Below are positions 8,935 to 17,207 of a stretch of DNA of 25,673 bases, piece after piece. Location of the stretch: positions 1 to 25,673 of the forward strand of contig CAZSRS010000050.1 of NCBI GenBank assembly GCA_964609625.1. Reading direction: 5' to 3'. The stretch is from G963674665 sp964609625 (GTDB lineage Bacteria > Desulfobacterota > Desulfovibrionia > Desulfovibrionales > Desulfovibrionaceae). The first letter of the stretch is position 1, and every line of letters starts with the position of its first letter. The notes beneath the pieces are model-generated. The model was not told the origin of the DNA. It saw only the letters and a list, made by a program, of their open reading frames with translations, and made no database searches. The position numbers were made by a program, and so were the translations under genes.

Positions 8935-8961
8935 CCCGCCGGTCACAATCAGACCGGCGGG
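8935..8961 (+). repeat. GC-rich 10-bp hairpin between permease and response regulator
   Basis: CCCGCCGGTC (8935-8944) pairs perfectly with GACCGGCGGG (8952-8961) around a 7-nt loop, 21 nt before the response-regulator ATG. No U-run follows, so it is more likely an RNA-stability or translation-modulating element, or a partial attenuator, than a terminator. Confidence 0.75.
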
Positions 8962-8982
8962 TACCTCAAAAGGAGAAGGTCC

Positions 8983-9444
8983 ATGAGCGAGATAACACCC
9001 AGACTGTTGATCACAGATGACGAGGAACGGTTCCGCACCACACTGGCCAAGCGTCTGACCGAGAGCGGCTTCGAGGTGCAGACCGTGGGCAGTGGCCTGG
9101 ATGCTTTGGAACTGCTGGCCAAGGATCCCTGCGACGTAGTCATCCTGGACATCAAGATGCCCGGGCTCTCGGGCATCGAAACCCTGGCGGAAATCCGCAA
9201 GAAGCACATCGGCGTGGAGGTGATCCTGCTCACGGGGCATGCCGACGTGCCTACGGCCATCGAAGGCATGCGCTTGGGAGCCTTCGATTACCTGATGAAG
9301 CCCCATGAATTCGAGAGTCTCGTGGAAAAACTCAACGAGGCCGTGAAAGTCAGGAGGCAACGCCAGGAGCGCCTGCGTAAGGCCGAAGAACGTGCCGCCC
9401 TGGAAAAAATCGAAAAGCAGTCGCGCTTCATGTCCAGGCGATAA
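8983..9444 (+). CDS. Single-domain (CheY-like) response regulator
   Basis: A 153-residue protein consisting of a receiver domain (residues about 6-122) and a charged, probably coiled helical tail of about 30 residues with no DNA-binding or enzymatic output. The acidic pair is Asp12-Asp13, the phospho-acceptor Asp56 in VVILDIKMPG, the switch Thr is in ILLTGHAD and the conserved Lys in LMKPHEF. The ATG at 8983 is chosen because AGGAGAAGG precedes it; a frame from 8920 has no such site. It is the last gene of the CBS/permease group and is followed by a terminator. No cognate kinase is adjacent, so its partner and output (protein-protein signalling) remain unknown. Confidence 0.9.
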   Translation: MSEITPRLLITDDEERFRTTLAKRLTESGFEVQTVGSGLDALELLAKDPCDVVILDIKMPGLSGIETLAEIRKKHIGVEVILLTGHADVPTAIEGMRLGAFDYLMKPHEFESLVEKLNEAVKVRRQRQERLRKAEERAALEKIEKQSRFMSRR

Positions 9445-9553
9445 CGACACCTCCGGTGTGCCGCGCTTCCCTCGGCGGAGGTGACCCGCGGTTTGCATAT
9501 ACAAGGCGTTCGAGACTCCGCGTCCCGGACTGGCCATAGGCTCACTATATTGC

Positions 9554-9591
9554 CCCCAGCCATGGAGTTGCATGGCTGGGGCACTCTTTTT
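9554..9591 (+). terminator. Rho-independent terminator after the CBS/permease/regulator operon
   Basis: An 11-bp perfect stem, CCCCAGCCATG (9554-9564) with CATGGCTGGGG (9571-9581), has a 6-nt loop and is followed by CACTCTTTTT. It lies about 110 nt after the response-regulator stop. Confidence 0.9.
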
Positions 9592-9815
9592 GATTGGGAC
9601 AGCCTGTTAGACAACAGGTAGAGCGGTATCGCCCGGGGGTTCCCGCCCGTTTATCCACGCCATTCCCAGACCGGAGCCACGAGGAAACAGCCTGTTGCAT
9701 CGATCCTTCACCGTTCTTGGTGCCAGGCTGGAAGCGGACCGGGCCAACACTCCGGGAAGTGTGCCCGCAAACACCATGACCCACGGTTTCTATCAACAGG
9801 CCTGGGAATCAAGCT
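9592..9815 (+). other. Leader region upstream of the HydE-like gene
   Basis: Together with 9445-9553 this makes roughly 370 nt without a convincing gene. It contains a 10-nt direct repeat, ACAGCCTGTT, at 9599-9608 and 9687-9696, and a 6-bp inverted repeat, CCTGTT/AACAGG, at 9603-9618. Short frames here (such as 9594-9779) lack clear ribosome-binding sites. It presumably holds the promoter of the radical SAM gene, but no good sigma-70 or sigma-54 match is seen. Confidence 0.4.
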
Positions 9816-10886
9816 GTGTCAAAAAATCTTCAGAAGGGACTCGACATAACCACCAAAAATCTCCAAAGTACGACCATGACCGAACACGAATTGCGCAATC
9901 TCCTGTTCGGCGGGCAAGACCAGGAGCTTTTCGAACAGGCCGCCACGGTGTCCAGAAAGATTTTCGGACGGGATGTACCCATGTGCGGTATTGTCGGTTT
10001 TTCCAACGTCTGTATCCAGCGTTGTCGCTATTGCGGTCTGCGTGTCCAGAATGTTTCACTGCCCCGTTATCGCCTGGGGCGTGACGAGTTCATGGCCTGC
10101 GTGTCGCTCGCTCCGGAATTGGGCATCGGCACTGTCTTGCTGCAAGGCGGCGAGGACCCGGAGTGCAATGCTGCCACTATCGGCGAAATGATCCGGGCCG
10201 TGAAGCAGCGTCACCCCCTGACCGTGTTTCTCTCCCTGGGGGAGCGACCCCTGGAGGAACTGCGCTACTGGAAGCAGTGCGGCGCCGACGGCTATCTGCT
10301 ATCCCTGACCACCACCGACCCCGATCTCCATGAAGTGCAACGCCCCGGCAAACTGGTCCAGAACCGTCTGGACACCATCGAGCATTTGCAACGCCTCGGC
10401 TACCAGGTTGGCTCGGGAATCATCGTGGACCTGCCGGGAATGAGCTTGGACGTGTTGGCCCGCGACATCCTCTTCCTCACGTCCCTGGATCTTGAAATGC
10501 TCGTGGTGGGGCCCTTTGTGCCCCATCCCGACACTCCCCTCGGCGGGGCGCCGGCAGGCAGCCTGCAACGCTGCCTTCGTGTCCTGGCCCTGCTGCGCAT
10601 CCTCAACCCCAGGGCCAATATCCCGGCCACGTCCGCCCTGGACGCCGTGGCCCCCCATGGTCGCAAGCAGGGGCTCCTGGCGGGGTGCAACATGTTCATG
10701 CCCACCTTGTCCCCCGCCACCCCGGGCCATGGTTATGCGATATTTCCCGACCAGGACTCCGGCTCCCGGCGGCAGAGCGTGGCCATGCTCAGGAATTGGA
10801 TAACGGAATCCGGTCTCTCCCCTTCCTCGGCACCATGCCGCGCACCCAGCCGCGCATCCGTCACCAGGCGTCTTGGAGAACCGTGA
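9816..10886 (+). CDS. HydE-like radical SAM protein
   Basis: About 356 residues. The radical SAM iron-sulfur motif is Cys66-x3-Cys70-x2-Cys73 within the HydE-like setting FSNVCIQRCRYCGLR. Other HydE-family stretches follow: LQGGEDP, SLGERPLEELRYWKQCGADGY, GPFVPHPDTPL and IPATSALDAV. HydE acts in building the [FeFe]-hydrogenase H-cluster. Differences matter: the family's RHET after YLL is replaced by SLTT, and the C-terminal cysteines present in Thermotoga HydE are missing. Neither hydF nor hydG is nearby, and the downstream genes concern glycans. It may therefore be a HydE paralogue with another substrate. GTG at 9816 has a weak GGGA upstream and gives a normal N-terminal length; ATG at 9876 is the alternative. 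The fold assignment is firm, the function is not. Confidence 0.8.
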   Translation: MSKNLQKGLDITTKNLQSTTMTEHELRNLLFGGQDQELFEQAATVSRKIFGRDVPMCGIVGFSNVCIQRCRYCGLRVQNVSLPRYRLGRDEFMACVSLAPELGIGTVLLQGGEDPECNAATIGEMIRAVKQRHPLTVFLSLGERPLEELRYWKQCGADGYLLSLTTTDPDLHEVQRPGKLVQNRLDTIEHLQRLGYQVGSGIIVDLPGMSLDVLARDILFLTSLDLEMLVVGPFVPHPDTPLGGAPAGSLQRCLRVLALLRILNPRANIPATSALDAVAPHGRKQGLLAGCNMFMPTLSPATPGHGYAIFPDQDSGSRRQSVAMLRNWITESGLSPSSAPCRAPSRASVTRRLGEP

Positions 10887-11019
10887 GAGTCCGGCATGGA
10901 TTTGCGGGAATCATGAAACACCCGTCTCCTTGGCGCCTTCGATCACGGCACATGGTTGCCGGCAATCGTGCACGGATGCCGGAAATGCGTCATTCAGGCC
11001 AGTCCACCACCACTCCTCC

Positions 11020-12141
11020 ATGACGTCCCTGCGCATCTGCTTCTGCAACAGCAACCAGGCCTGGGGGGGCGGAGAACACTGGCACCTCGGCTTTGCCCGC
11101 CTGATGCGGGAGCGCGGCCACCGACCGCATATCCTAGCGGCCCTGGGCAGCGTTCTGCTGCAACGCGCCAAGGAGGCCGGACTTCCGGTCACGGGAATGC
11201 GCCTGGGGCGCCTCAGCTTTTGCGATCCACTGGCCATGGCCGCACTGCGCCGGCATTTCCACCGCACCCCCTGTGATGTCCTGCTGCCGGGGCTGCCCCA
11301 GGACGTCAAGGCCGCCGGCATCGCCGCAAGGCTCGCGGGCGTACGCGTGGTCATCTACCGCCGCGGCATGGGCCTGCCCGTGCGAGACTCCTTTTTCAAC
11401 CGCTTTCTTTACCGCCGCGTGCTCTCCGGGGTCATCGTCAACAGCCTGGACACGGCCCGCGCTCTTTTGGCCGAAAACCCCCATCTGCTGCCTCGGGAGC
11501 GCATCCACCTCCTGCCCAACGGCCTGGAGCCGGAACTGCTCACGCCTCCACCCCCATGTGACGGCGGACACCCGGTGGTCATCGGCACTGCCGGACGGCT
11601 GGTGGAGCAAAAGGGACAGCGATTGCTCATCCAGGCAGCCGGGATATTGCGGGACCAGGGGCTGGATTTCGAGGTGCGTATCGCCGGCGAGGGCCCCCTG
11701 CAGACGGAACTTCAAACCTTGGTCCGCGATCTCGAACTCGATGCGCGGGTCAGTTTTCTGGGATTTGTCCAGGAAATGCGTTCATTTCTCCAGGCCTGTC
11801 ACATCTTCGCGTTCCCTTCCCTCTGGGAGGGCATGGGCCGCGCCCCCCTGGAGGCCATGGCCGCGGGGCGCCCGGTGGTGGGCTTCGACGTCAGCAGTAT
11901 GTCCGAGGTTGTGGAGCATCGGCAGACCGGGCTGCTCGTGCCCACCGGCGATGTGGAAGCCCTGGCCGCTTCCCTGCGGACCCTGATCCTGAATCCGGAA
12001 GTACGAGCGCGCATGGGGGTGGCGGGCTACGACCGGGCGTGCAAGGAATTCAGCCTCAAGACCATCGTACCCCGCTTCGAGAGCATCCTGGACGCTTATT
12101 GCACCGCAGTCCAAGGAATTCGGGGCGCTCGGGGCGTCTGA
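11020..12141 (+). CDS. GT4-family glycosyltransferase
   Basis: Cytoplasmic GT-B enzyme of about 373 residues that would transfer a sugar from a nucleotide donor. The N-terminal domain has the glycine-rich acceptor loop AWGGGEHWHLGF near residues 10-22; the donor domain opens with GTAGRLVEQKGQ (about 187-200) and has the E-x7-E motif at Glu270-Glu278 (EGMGRAPLE) followed by AMAAGRPVVGFD, as in retaining GT4 enzymes. The ATG at 11020 matches the family start but lacks a visible Shine-Dalgarno. The frame is open back to a TTG at 10873, overlapping the HydE-like stop, which would add 49 residues with no domain character. The sugar and acceptor cannot be read from the sequence. It may be co-transcribed with the HydE-like gene. 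Confidence 0.88.
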   Translation: MTSLRICFCNSNQAWGGGEHWHLGFARLMRERGHRPHILAALGSVLLQRAKEAGLPVTGMRLGRLSFCDPLAMAALRRHFHRTPCDVLLPGLPQDVKAAGIAARLAGVRVVIYRRGMGLPVRDSFFNRFLYRRVLSGVIVNSLDTARALLAENPHLLPRERIHLLPNGLEPELLTPPPPCDGGHPVVIGTAGRLVEQKGQRLLIQAAGILRDQGLDFEVRIAGEGPLQTELQTLVRDLELDARVSFLGFVQEMRSFLQACHIFAFPSLWEGMGRAPLEAMAAGRPVVGFDVSSMSEVVEHRQTGLLVPTGDVEALAASLRTLILNPEVRARMGVAGYDRACKEFSLKTIVPRFESILDAYCTAVQGIRGARGV

Positions 12142-12452
12142 ACCTCTTTTCAATACTATTACGGATAGCGCATCCATAGAAGGCGGCAGTTGTCTCTCGT
12201 GCACGTTGCGGTGATTGGATTACCTGCCCATGGGACGTTAGAAAATCTCTATACAATATCATCATTGTAACCCATTGAAATTTTTATAGCGAGGGGTATT
12301 GCATTTTCCAAAATTCGGCAGATAATGCGCGTTTGCCGGGTCTTCCAGGCAAATCTTTGTCCATAAAAAACGGTAGAACCTGAACAATCCACTGAAATCA
12401 TAGTTGATCATCCGTGGGAAGCCAGTTCCCACACTCCAGGAGCGAAACCCCC
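12142..12452 (+). other. Intergenic region before the glycosidase-GT2 gene
   Basis: About 310 nt, AT-rich in 12240-12400, with no convincing gene. It holds a small inverted repeat, TTTGCC/GGCAAA, near 12333-12356 and a perfect 7-bp hairpin at 12414-12432 (listed separately) just before the ribosome-binding site. A promoter for the downstream glycan cluster is probably here, but no clear -35/-10 pair stands out, and no intrinsic terminator of the upstream gene is evident. Confidence 0.4.
12414..12432 (+). repeat. 7-bp hairpin just upstream of the RBS of the GT2 fusion gene
   Basis: GTGGGAA (12414-12420) and TTCCCAC (12426-12432) form a perfect 7-bp stem with a 5-nt loop. The Shine-Dalgarno AGGAG starts 6 nt later (12438-12442). 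It may influence mRNA stability or ribosome access. Confidence 0.5.
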
Positions 12453-15290
12453 ATGTTCCAGATCGAAGAGGATCTTGCCGCAGCCCCCATGGAGCGCGTA
12501 CGCGCCCATGGACGTTTCCTGTTCGCAGGTAACGACAAATTTTTCATCAAAGGAGTCACGTACGGTCCATTTCCTGAAAACTTGAGTGGTGACCCCCTGC
12601 CGGAATTGGAACATGTGGTGCGGGATTTTCGGATGATGCACGCTTCCGGGGTGAACACCATCCGCGTGTACTACGTGCCGCCCCGCTGGTTTCTGGATTT
12701 GGCGCGAAGTTTCGGCCTGCGGGTCATGGTGGGCATTCCCTGGCCGCAGCATCTGTGCTTTCTCGATCAGTGGGAGGTCAAGGAACAGATCAAGGCCACG
12801 GTCCGCGGGGCCGTCAGGGCCTTGGCCGGCCATCCGGCCATCCTGGCCTGGCTCGTGGGCAACGAGATCCCGGCGCATATCGTGCGCTGGCATGGAGCGC
12901 CTAAAATCGAAAAATTTCTGGCCAGGCTGACCGCCATCGTACGGGAGGAAGACCCAACCGGACTGGTGACCTACGCCAACTATCCCTCCACTGAATACCT
13001 GCGCCTGCCCTTCCTCGATTTCCTGTCGGTCAATGTCTATCTGCACGAGGAAAAGGCTTTTCGCGGGTATGTCAAGCGCCTGCAAAACCTGGCGGGAGAC
13101 CTGCCCCTGGTGCTCTCCGAGTTCGGTATGGACTCCATCCGCCATGGGCGGGAACAGGTGGCGGAGACCTTGGCCTGGCAGCTTCGCGCGGCGTTCGAGC
13201 TGGGCGTCTCCGGCACCATGGTCTTTGCCTGGACCGACGAGTGGTTCACCGGGGGGCATTTGATCGAGGACTGGGCCTTCGGCATCGTCGATGCACAGCG
13301 CGATCCCAAGCCCGCTTACGAGGCCGTGGCCGAAGTCTATCGCCAGCGGCTGCCGCTGCTGCCTGCCGAAACGCCCAGCATCTCGGTGATCGTCTGCGCC
13401 TACAATGCCGAGTCCACCATGGAGGGTTGCCTGGCCTCCTTCCGAAAGCTCAACTATCCTGATTTCGAAGTCATAGTGGTCAACGACGGCTCCACCGACA
13501 AGACCGGCAAGATAGCCGACCGCCATGCCGCGGAGAACCCCCACATCCGCGTGATCCATCAGCCCAACCTGGGGCTGTCCGCGGCCCGTAACGTGGGCAT
13601 GCGCGCCGCGCGGGGCGAGATCATCGCCTATACCGATTCCGACTGCTATGTGGACCCGGACTGGCTGACATACATGGCCTGGGCCTTCATGGACAAACGA
13701 TTCGTGGCCGTGGGCGGCCCCAACCTCCCCCCTCCGGAGGACAATCGCACCTCGGCCTGCGTGGCCGTCTCTCCCGGCGCGCCGACCCACGTTCTCCTGA
13801 CCGACGAGGTCGCCGAGCATATCCCGGGGTGCAACATGGCGTACCGCCGAGAAAAGCTCATGGAGATCGACGGGTTCGACGTCACCTACCGGGCCGCCGG
13901 CGACGACGTGGACGTCTGCTGGCGCTTGCAGAACCGCGGCTACGTCATCGGCTTCTGCGCCGCCATGATGGTCTGGCACCACCGCCGAAACACCATCTCC
14001 GCCTACATCAAACAGCAGAAGGGCTATGGCCGTGCCGAGGCCCTGCTCCTGCCCAAGCACAAGGACCGCTTCAATGTCCTGGGCAATTCCCGCTGGGCCG
14101 GGCGCATTTACGGCGACATCGGCGGTTGTCTGCTGGCCAACCGCCCCATCATCTATCACGGCGTCTTCGGCATGGGCCTTTTTCAGACGCTCTACGAGCC
14201 CAAGGGCAACCTCTTGGCCTACCTGCCCCTGTCCATGGAGTGGATGGCCGTGGCGCTGGCCCTGCTCATCGCCACACCGTTCCTGCCCGTGCTCGGGATC
14301 GCGGGACTGCTCATGGCGCTCACCAGCCTGGCCTTTGTCGGGCACCGGGCCGGCAAGGCCAAACTGCCGCCCCGGCACAATACCTTGCGCTCACGGATGA
14401 TCATTGCCGGTCTGACCCTGCTCCAACCCATCTGCCGGGGCTGGACCCGCTACAAGACCGTGATGCAGCTGCGTCACAAGGCTTGCCCTGCCATGTGCCC
14501 CGTGCCCCTGTCCGAGGACATGCCCCACACCATGCGTGAAATGCCGCATGTGGGTTTCCTGCGTACGATCTGGGAGCTTGTGGCCGTCTGCTCCCACCGT
14601 CTGACCTTCCAGCATTTCTTCTGGAACAACAACGGGGTGGAACGCGACAAGCTCCTGTCCCACATCCTTTCGGTGCTCACCGGCCTGCACATGCCCTATA
14701 CCACGGACACCGGCTTCTCCTCCATTTCCGCGGTGCCTCCTTGGGATTTGCGCACAAGGGTAGGTCTTTGGACCATTCTGAAACTCCGAGTCACCACTGA
14801 AAACCACGGCGGCAACAAACGGTTCGTACGTCTCGCCGGAACCATCCTGCCCACGTGGCGCTCCATGTTGCTCCTCCTGGCATTGGCGACAGCCGCGGTC
14901 TTGGCGCCCTTGCCGGCGCACATGTCCCTGGGCGCGGCCGTGGCCTCGGGCCTGTTCGCAGGTTGGATGCTCTGGGGACTTTACCGTTCAGCAACGCTGG
15001 TGACCATGCTCGTGCAGTATCTTGTCGTACGCAACCCCGGCGGTTGTCTGGAAGAACCCGTGGAAGAATCCCTGGCCGAGCCCGTGTTCGAACACCTGGC
15101 AGAGATCGCCGTCGAGTCCGTGGTCGAGCCTGGTGTCGAGCCTGTGGCCATGCCGGCCCACAAACGCCCCGCGACCTGGGGCCAAACCTCGCGCCACGCC
15201 TCGAAAGCAACGGGTGACACCCCCTTGATCCACGGTCTGCTGCCTGCGGCGGTTGCCGGTGAAATGGCCGAGCGTGTCATGGACGTCTGA
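12453..15290 (+). CDS. Clan GH-A glycosidase fold fused to GT2 glycosyltransferase, membrane-bound
   Basis: A two-enzyme chain of 945 residues. Residues about 10-290 form a TIM-barrel glycoside hydrolase resembling GH2/GH5 (clan GH-A): an Asn-Glu pair at Asn137-Glu138 (WLVGNEIP, probable acid/base) and Glu223 in VLSEFG (probable nucleophile). Residues about 309-560 form a GT2 domain: SVIVCAYN start, VVNDGSTD, metal-binding DSD at 395-397 and GDDVD as catalytic base region. Hydrophobic segments lie at about 587-632 and 802-845, then a Glu/Pro/Val-rich tail (about 862-895). The ATG at 12453 has AGGAG 10 nt upstream; a GTG at 12414 is less likely. The ABC exporter gene is 102 nt downstream. Inferred role: making and reshaping a glucan-like polymer at the inner membrane, comparable in layout to NdvB-type enzymes; linkage and product are unknown. 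Confidence 0.88.
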   Translation: MFQIEEDLAAAPMERVRAHGRFLFAGNDKFFIKGVTYGPFPENLSGDPLPELEHVVRDFRMMHASGVNTIRVYYVPPRWFLDLARSFGLRVMVGIPWPQHLCFLDQWEVKEQIKATVRGAVRALAGHPAILAWLVGNEIPAHIVRWHGAPKIEKFLARLTAIVREEDPTGLVTYANYPSTEYLRLPFLDFLSVNVYLHEEKAFRGYVKRLQNLAGDLPLVLSEFGMDSIRHGREQVAETLAWQLRAAFELGVSGTMVFAWTDEWFTGGHLIEDWAFGIVDAQRDPKPAYEAVAEVYRQRLPLLPAETPSISVIVCAYNAESTMEGCLASFRKLNYPDFEVIVVNDGSTDKTGKIADRHAAENPHIRVIHQPNLGLSAARNVGMRAARGEIIAYTDSDCYVDPDWLTYMAWAFMDKRFVAVGGPNLPPPEDNRTSACVAVSPGAPTHVLLTDEVAEHIPGCNMAYRREKLMEIDGFDVTYRAAGDDVDVCWRLQNRGYVIGFCAAMMVWHHRRNTISAYIKQQKGYGRAEALLLPKHKDRFNVLGNSRWAGRIYGDIGGCLLANRPIIYHGVFGMGLFQTLYEPKGNLLAYLPLSMEWMAVALALLIATPFLPVLGIAGLLMALTSLAFVGHRAGKAKLPPRHNTLRSRMIIAGLTLLQPICRGWTRYKTVMQLRHKACPAMCPVPLSEDMPHTMREMPHVGFLRTIWELVAVCSHRLTFQHFFWNNNGVERDKLLSHILSVLTGLHMPYTTDTGFSSISAVPPWDLRTRVGLWTILKLRVTTENHGGNKRFVRLAGTILPTWRSMLLLLALATAAVLAPLPAHMSLGAAVASGLFAGWMLWGLYRSATLVTMLVQYLVVRNPGGCLEEPVEESLAEPVFEHLAEIAVESVVEPGVEPVAMPAHKRPATWGQTSRHASKATGDTPLIHGLLPAAVAGEMAERVMDV

Positions 15291-15299
15291 TGTTCATCC

Positions 15300-15331
15300 G
15301 GGAGCGCGGTACCCCACGGCATCGCGCTCCC
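15300..15331 (+). repeat. 9-bp hairpin between GT2 fusion and ABC exporter genes
   Basis: GGGAGCGCG (15300-15308) pairs perfectly with CGCGCTCCC (15323-15331) around a 14-nt loop, starting 10 nt after the GT2 stop. No U-run follows. It could slow transcription or stabilise the upstream mRNA within the operon. Confidence 0.7.
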
Positions 15332-15392
15332 AGTCCCTCATGGTTGTGATATGGTCCGAAGACTCCGAACAGTGTAGCAAGGCGTTTCCCGC

Positions 15393-17207
15393 ATGTCCCT
15401 GTTTTTCCGCCTTTTGGTCTACCTGCGGCCATACAGGCTGACCTTCGTGCTGTGTCTCTCGCTTGTCGGAGGCATCAGCGCCCTGGAACTGCTCAAGCCC
15501 TGGCCCCTCAAACTCGCGGTGGACCAAGTCATCGGCAAGGCCCCCCTGGACCTCTGGGGCTGGCGGATCGACCCCCGGGACATGCTCCTCACTGCGCAAC
15601 TGGCCGCCGTGGTCGGCCTACTGCTGGCCGTCCACTTCCTGGTCGGGTTCCTCCAACTGCTGAACAACTACCTGACCATCCGCATGGGGCAGGACATGGT
15701 CCAGGACCTGCGTCGCGACCTCTTCCAGCACCTGCAGCGCCAATCCCTGCTTTTTCATCAGAAATGGCCCACCGGCGACCTCATCTACCGCATCATGGGC
15801 GACACCTACTCCGTGCAGACACTGCTGATGAATGGCGTGTTCACTACCCTGGTCAGCGGCGCCATGCTCGTGGGCATGTTCATCGTCTGCCTGCGCCTGG
15901 ACGCGGAACTGACCATCTATGCCGTATGCATCATCCCCTTCCTCTTCCTGGCCATCTCCAAGGTCAGCAAGCGCATCGGCGACCTGACCACGGAATCGCA
16001 CATGAAGGAAAGCCAAGTCTACACCACGGTGGAGCGTATCTTTTCCTCCATCTCCCTGGTGCAGGCCTTTGCCCGCGAGGAAGAGGAAAAGAGGCGCTTC
16101 GTGGCCGAGTCCCAGCACTCCTTCGACCGCAAGCTCTCCCTCTACGCCCTGCAGACCGTCTACGGCTGGCTCATCGGCGGCATCACCGCGGCCGGAACGG
16201 CACTGGTGCTCTACGTGGGCGTGAGCCACGTCCTCGAAGGCTCCCTCACCACCGGGGAACTGCTGATCTTCATCTCCTACCTGGCGACGCTGTACACGCC
16301 CCTGAGCAACCTGAGCACCACCGTGGCCGGCATCCGGGGTTCTCTGGCCCAGGCCAAACGGGTCATGGACGTCATGGCCATGGACGAGTCCGTGCACGAG
16401 GATCCGGACGCCCCTCCGTTGCGCATCACCAAGGGCGAGGTGCGTTTCTCGAACGTCACCTTCGGCTATACTCCGGACAAGCCCGTGCTCCAGGACGTGA
16501 GCTTCGCCTGCCCCGGCGGCTCCACAGTGGCCATCGTGGGCCAGACAGGCGCGGGCAAGACCTCTCTTGTCAGCCTGCTCCTGCGTTTCTTCGACCCCCA
16601 AAAGGGCGTTGTCGGCATCGACGGACAGGACCTGCGTCACGTCTCCCTCAAGAGCCTGCGGGAGCACATCGCCATCGTGCTCCAGGAAACGCAGCTCTTC
16701 CCGATGACGATCCACGAGAACATCGCCTACGGCAAGCGCAAGGCCGACCGCGAGGAAGTCATCCAGGCAGCCAGGCTGGCCAACGCCCACGACTTCATCA
16801 CCGCCCTGCCCGAGGGCTACGATACCCGGCTCGGTGAACGCGGGAGCAATCTCTCCGGTGGACAGCGCCAACGCCTGGCCATCGCCCGCGCCCTGCTCAA
16901 GGACGCGCCCCTGCTCATCCTCGACGAACCCACCTCGGCCCTGGACGCGGAGACCGAGGCCCTGATCATGCAAGGCCTGGAGCGGCTCATGGCCAACAGA
17001 ACCACGTTCATCATCGCCCACCGCCTGTCCATGATGCGCCGGGCCGACCTCATCCTGGTCATCAAGGGCAGCCGCATCCACGAAATGGGCACCTACGACG
17101 AACTGATGCAAAAAAACGGCGAGTTCGTCAGGCTCCACGACATCCAGATGGGCAAGGCCAAGGCCGCGGAGGCAAGCCCATCCGTGAGTGTTCTGGAGCA
17201 CGCATGA
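15393..17207 (+). CDS. ABC exporter, fused permease and ATPase (MsbA/NdvA type)
   Basis: Half-transporter of 604 residues that would dimerise in the inner membrane. The N-terminal part (about 1-320) is the six-helix exporter domain, with the coupling region around LVQAFAREEEEKRRF. The ATPase follows: Walker A GQTGAGKT at 383-390, Q loop LQETQLF, signature LSGGQRQR, Walker B LLILDEPTSALD and H loop IIAHRLS. This architecture is shared by lipid A, glucan and peptide exporters. Position directly after a polysaccharide-type GT2 enzyme and overlapping a glycosyltransferase-like gene points to export of the glycan made here, as NdvA exports cyclic glucan; this is inference. The ATG at 15393 has a modest AAGG upstream. 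The stop overlaps the next start by 4 nt (ATGA). Confidence 0.93.
   Translation: MSLFFRLLVYLRPYRLTFVLCLSLVGGISALELLKPWPLKLAVDQVIGKAPLDLWGWRIDPRDMLLTAQLAAVVGLLLAVHFLVGFLQLLNNYLTIRMGQDMVQDLRRDLFQHLQRQSLLFHQKWPTGDLIYRIMGDTYSVQTLLMNGVFTTLVSGAMLVGMFIVCLRLDAELTIYAVCIIPFLFLAISKVSKRIGDLTTESHMKESQVYTTVERIFSSISLVQAFAREEEEKRRFVAESQHSFDRKLSLYALQTVYGWLIGGITAAGTALVLYVGVSHVLEGSLTTGELLIFISYLATLYTPLSNLSTTVAGIRGSLAQAKRVMDVMAMDESVHEDPDAPPLRITKGEVRFSNVTFGYTPDKPVLQDVSFACPGGSTVAIVGQTGAGKTSLVSLLLRFFDPQKGVVGIDGQDLRHVSLKSLREHIAIVLQETQLFPMTIHENIAYGKRKADREEVIQAARLANAHDFITALPEGYDTRLGERGSNLSGGQRQRLAIARALLKDAPLLILDEPTSALDAETEALIMQGLERLMANRTTFIIAHRLSMMRRADLILVIKGSRIHEMGTYDELMQKNGEFVRLHDIQMGKAKAAEASPSVSVLEHA

Noticed and set aside
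12408..14378. A 656-codon open frame on the - strand opposite the GT2 fusion gene
   Set aside because: It mirrors codons of the clear glycosidase-GT2 protein, is rich in Gly/His/Asp as antisense frames are, and lacks known motifs.
15618..17201. A 527-codon open frame on the - strand opposite the ABC exporter
   Set aside because: It is antisense to an exporter with all ATPase motifs intact; composition only mirrors the true gene.
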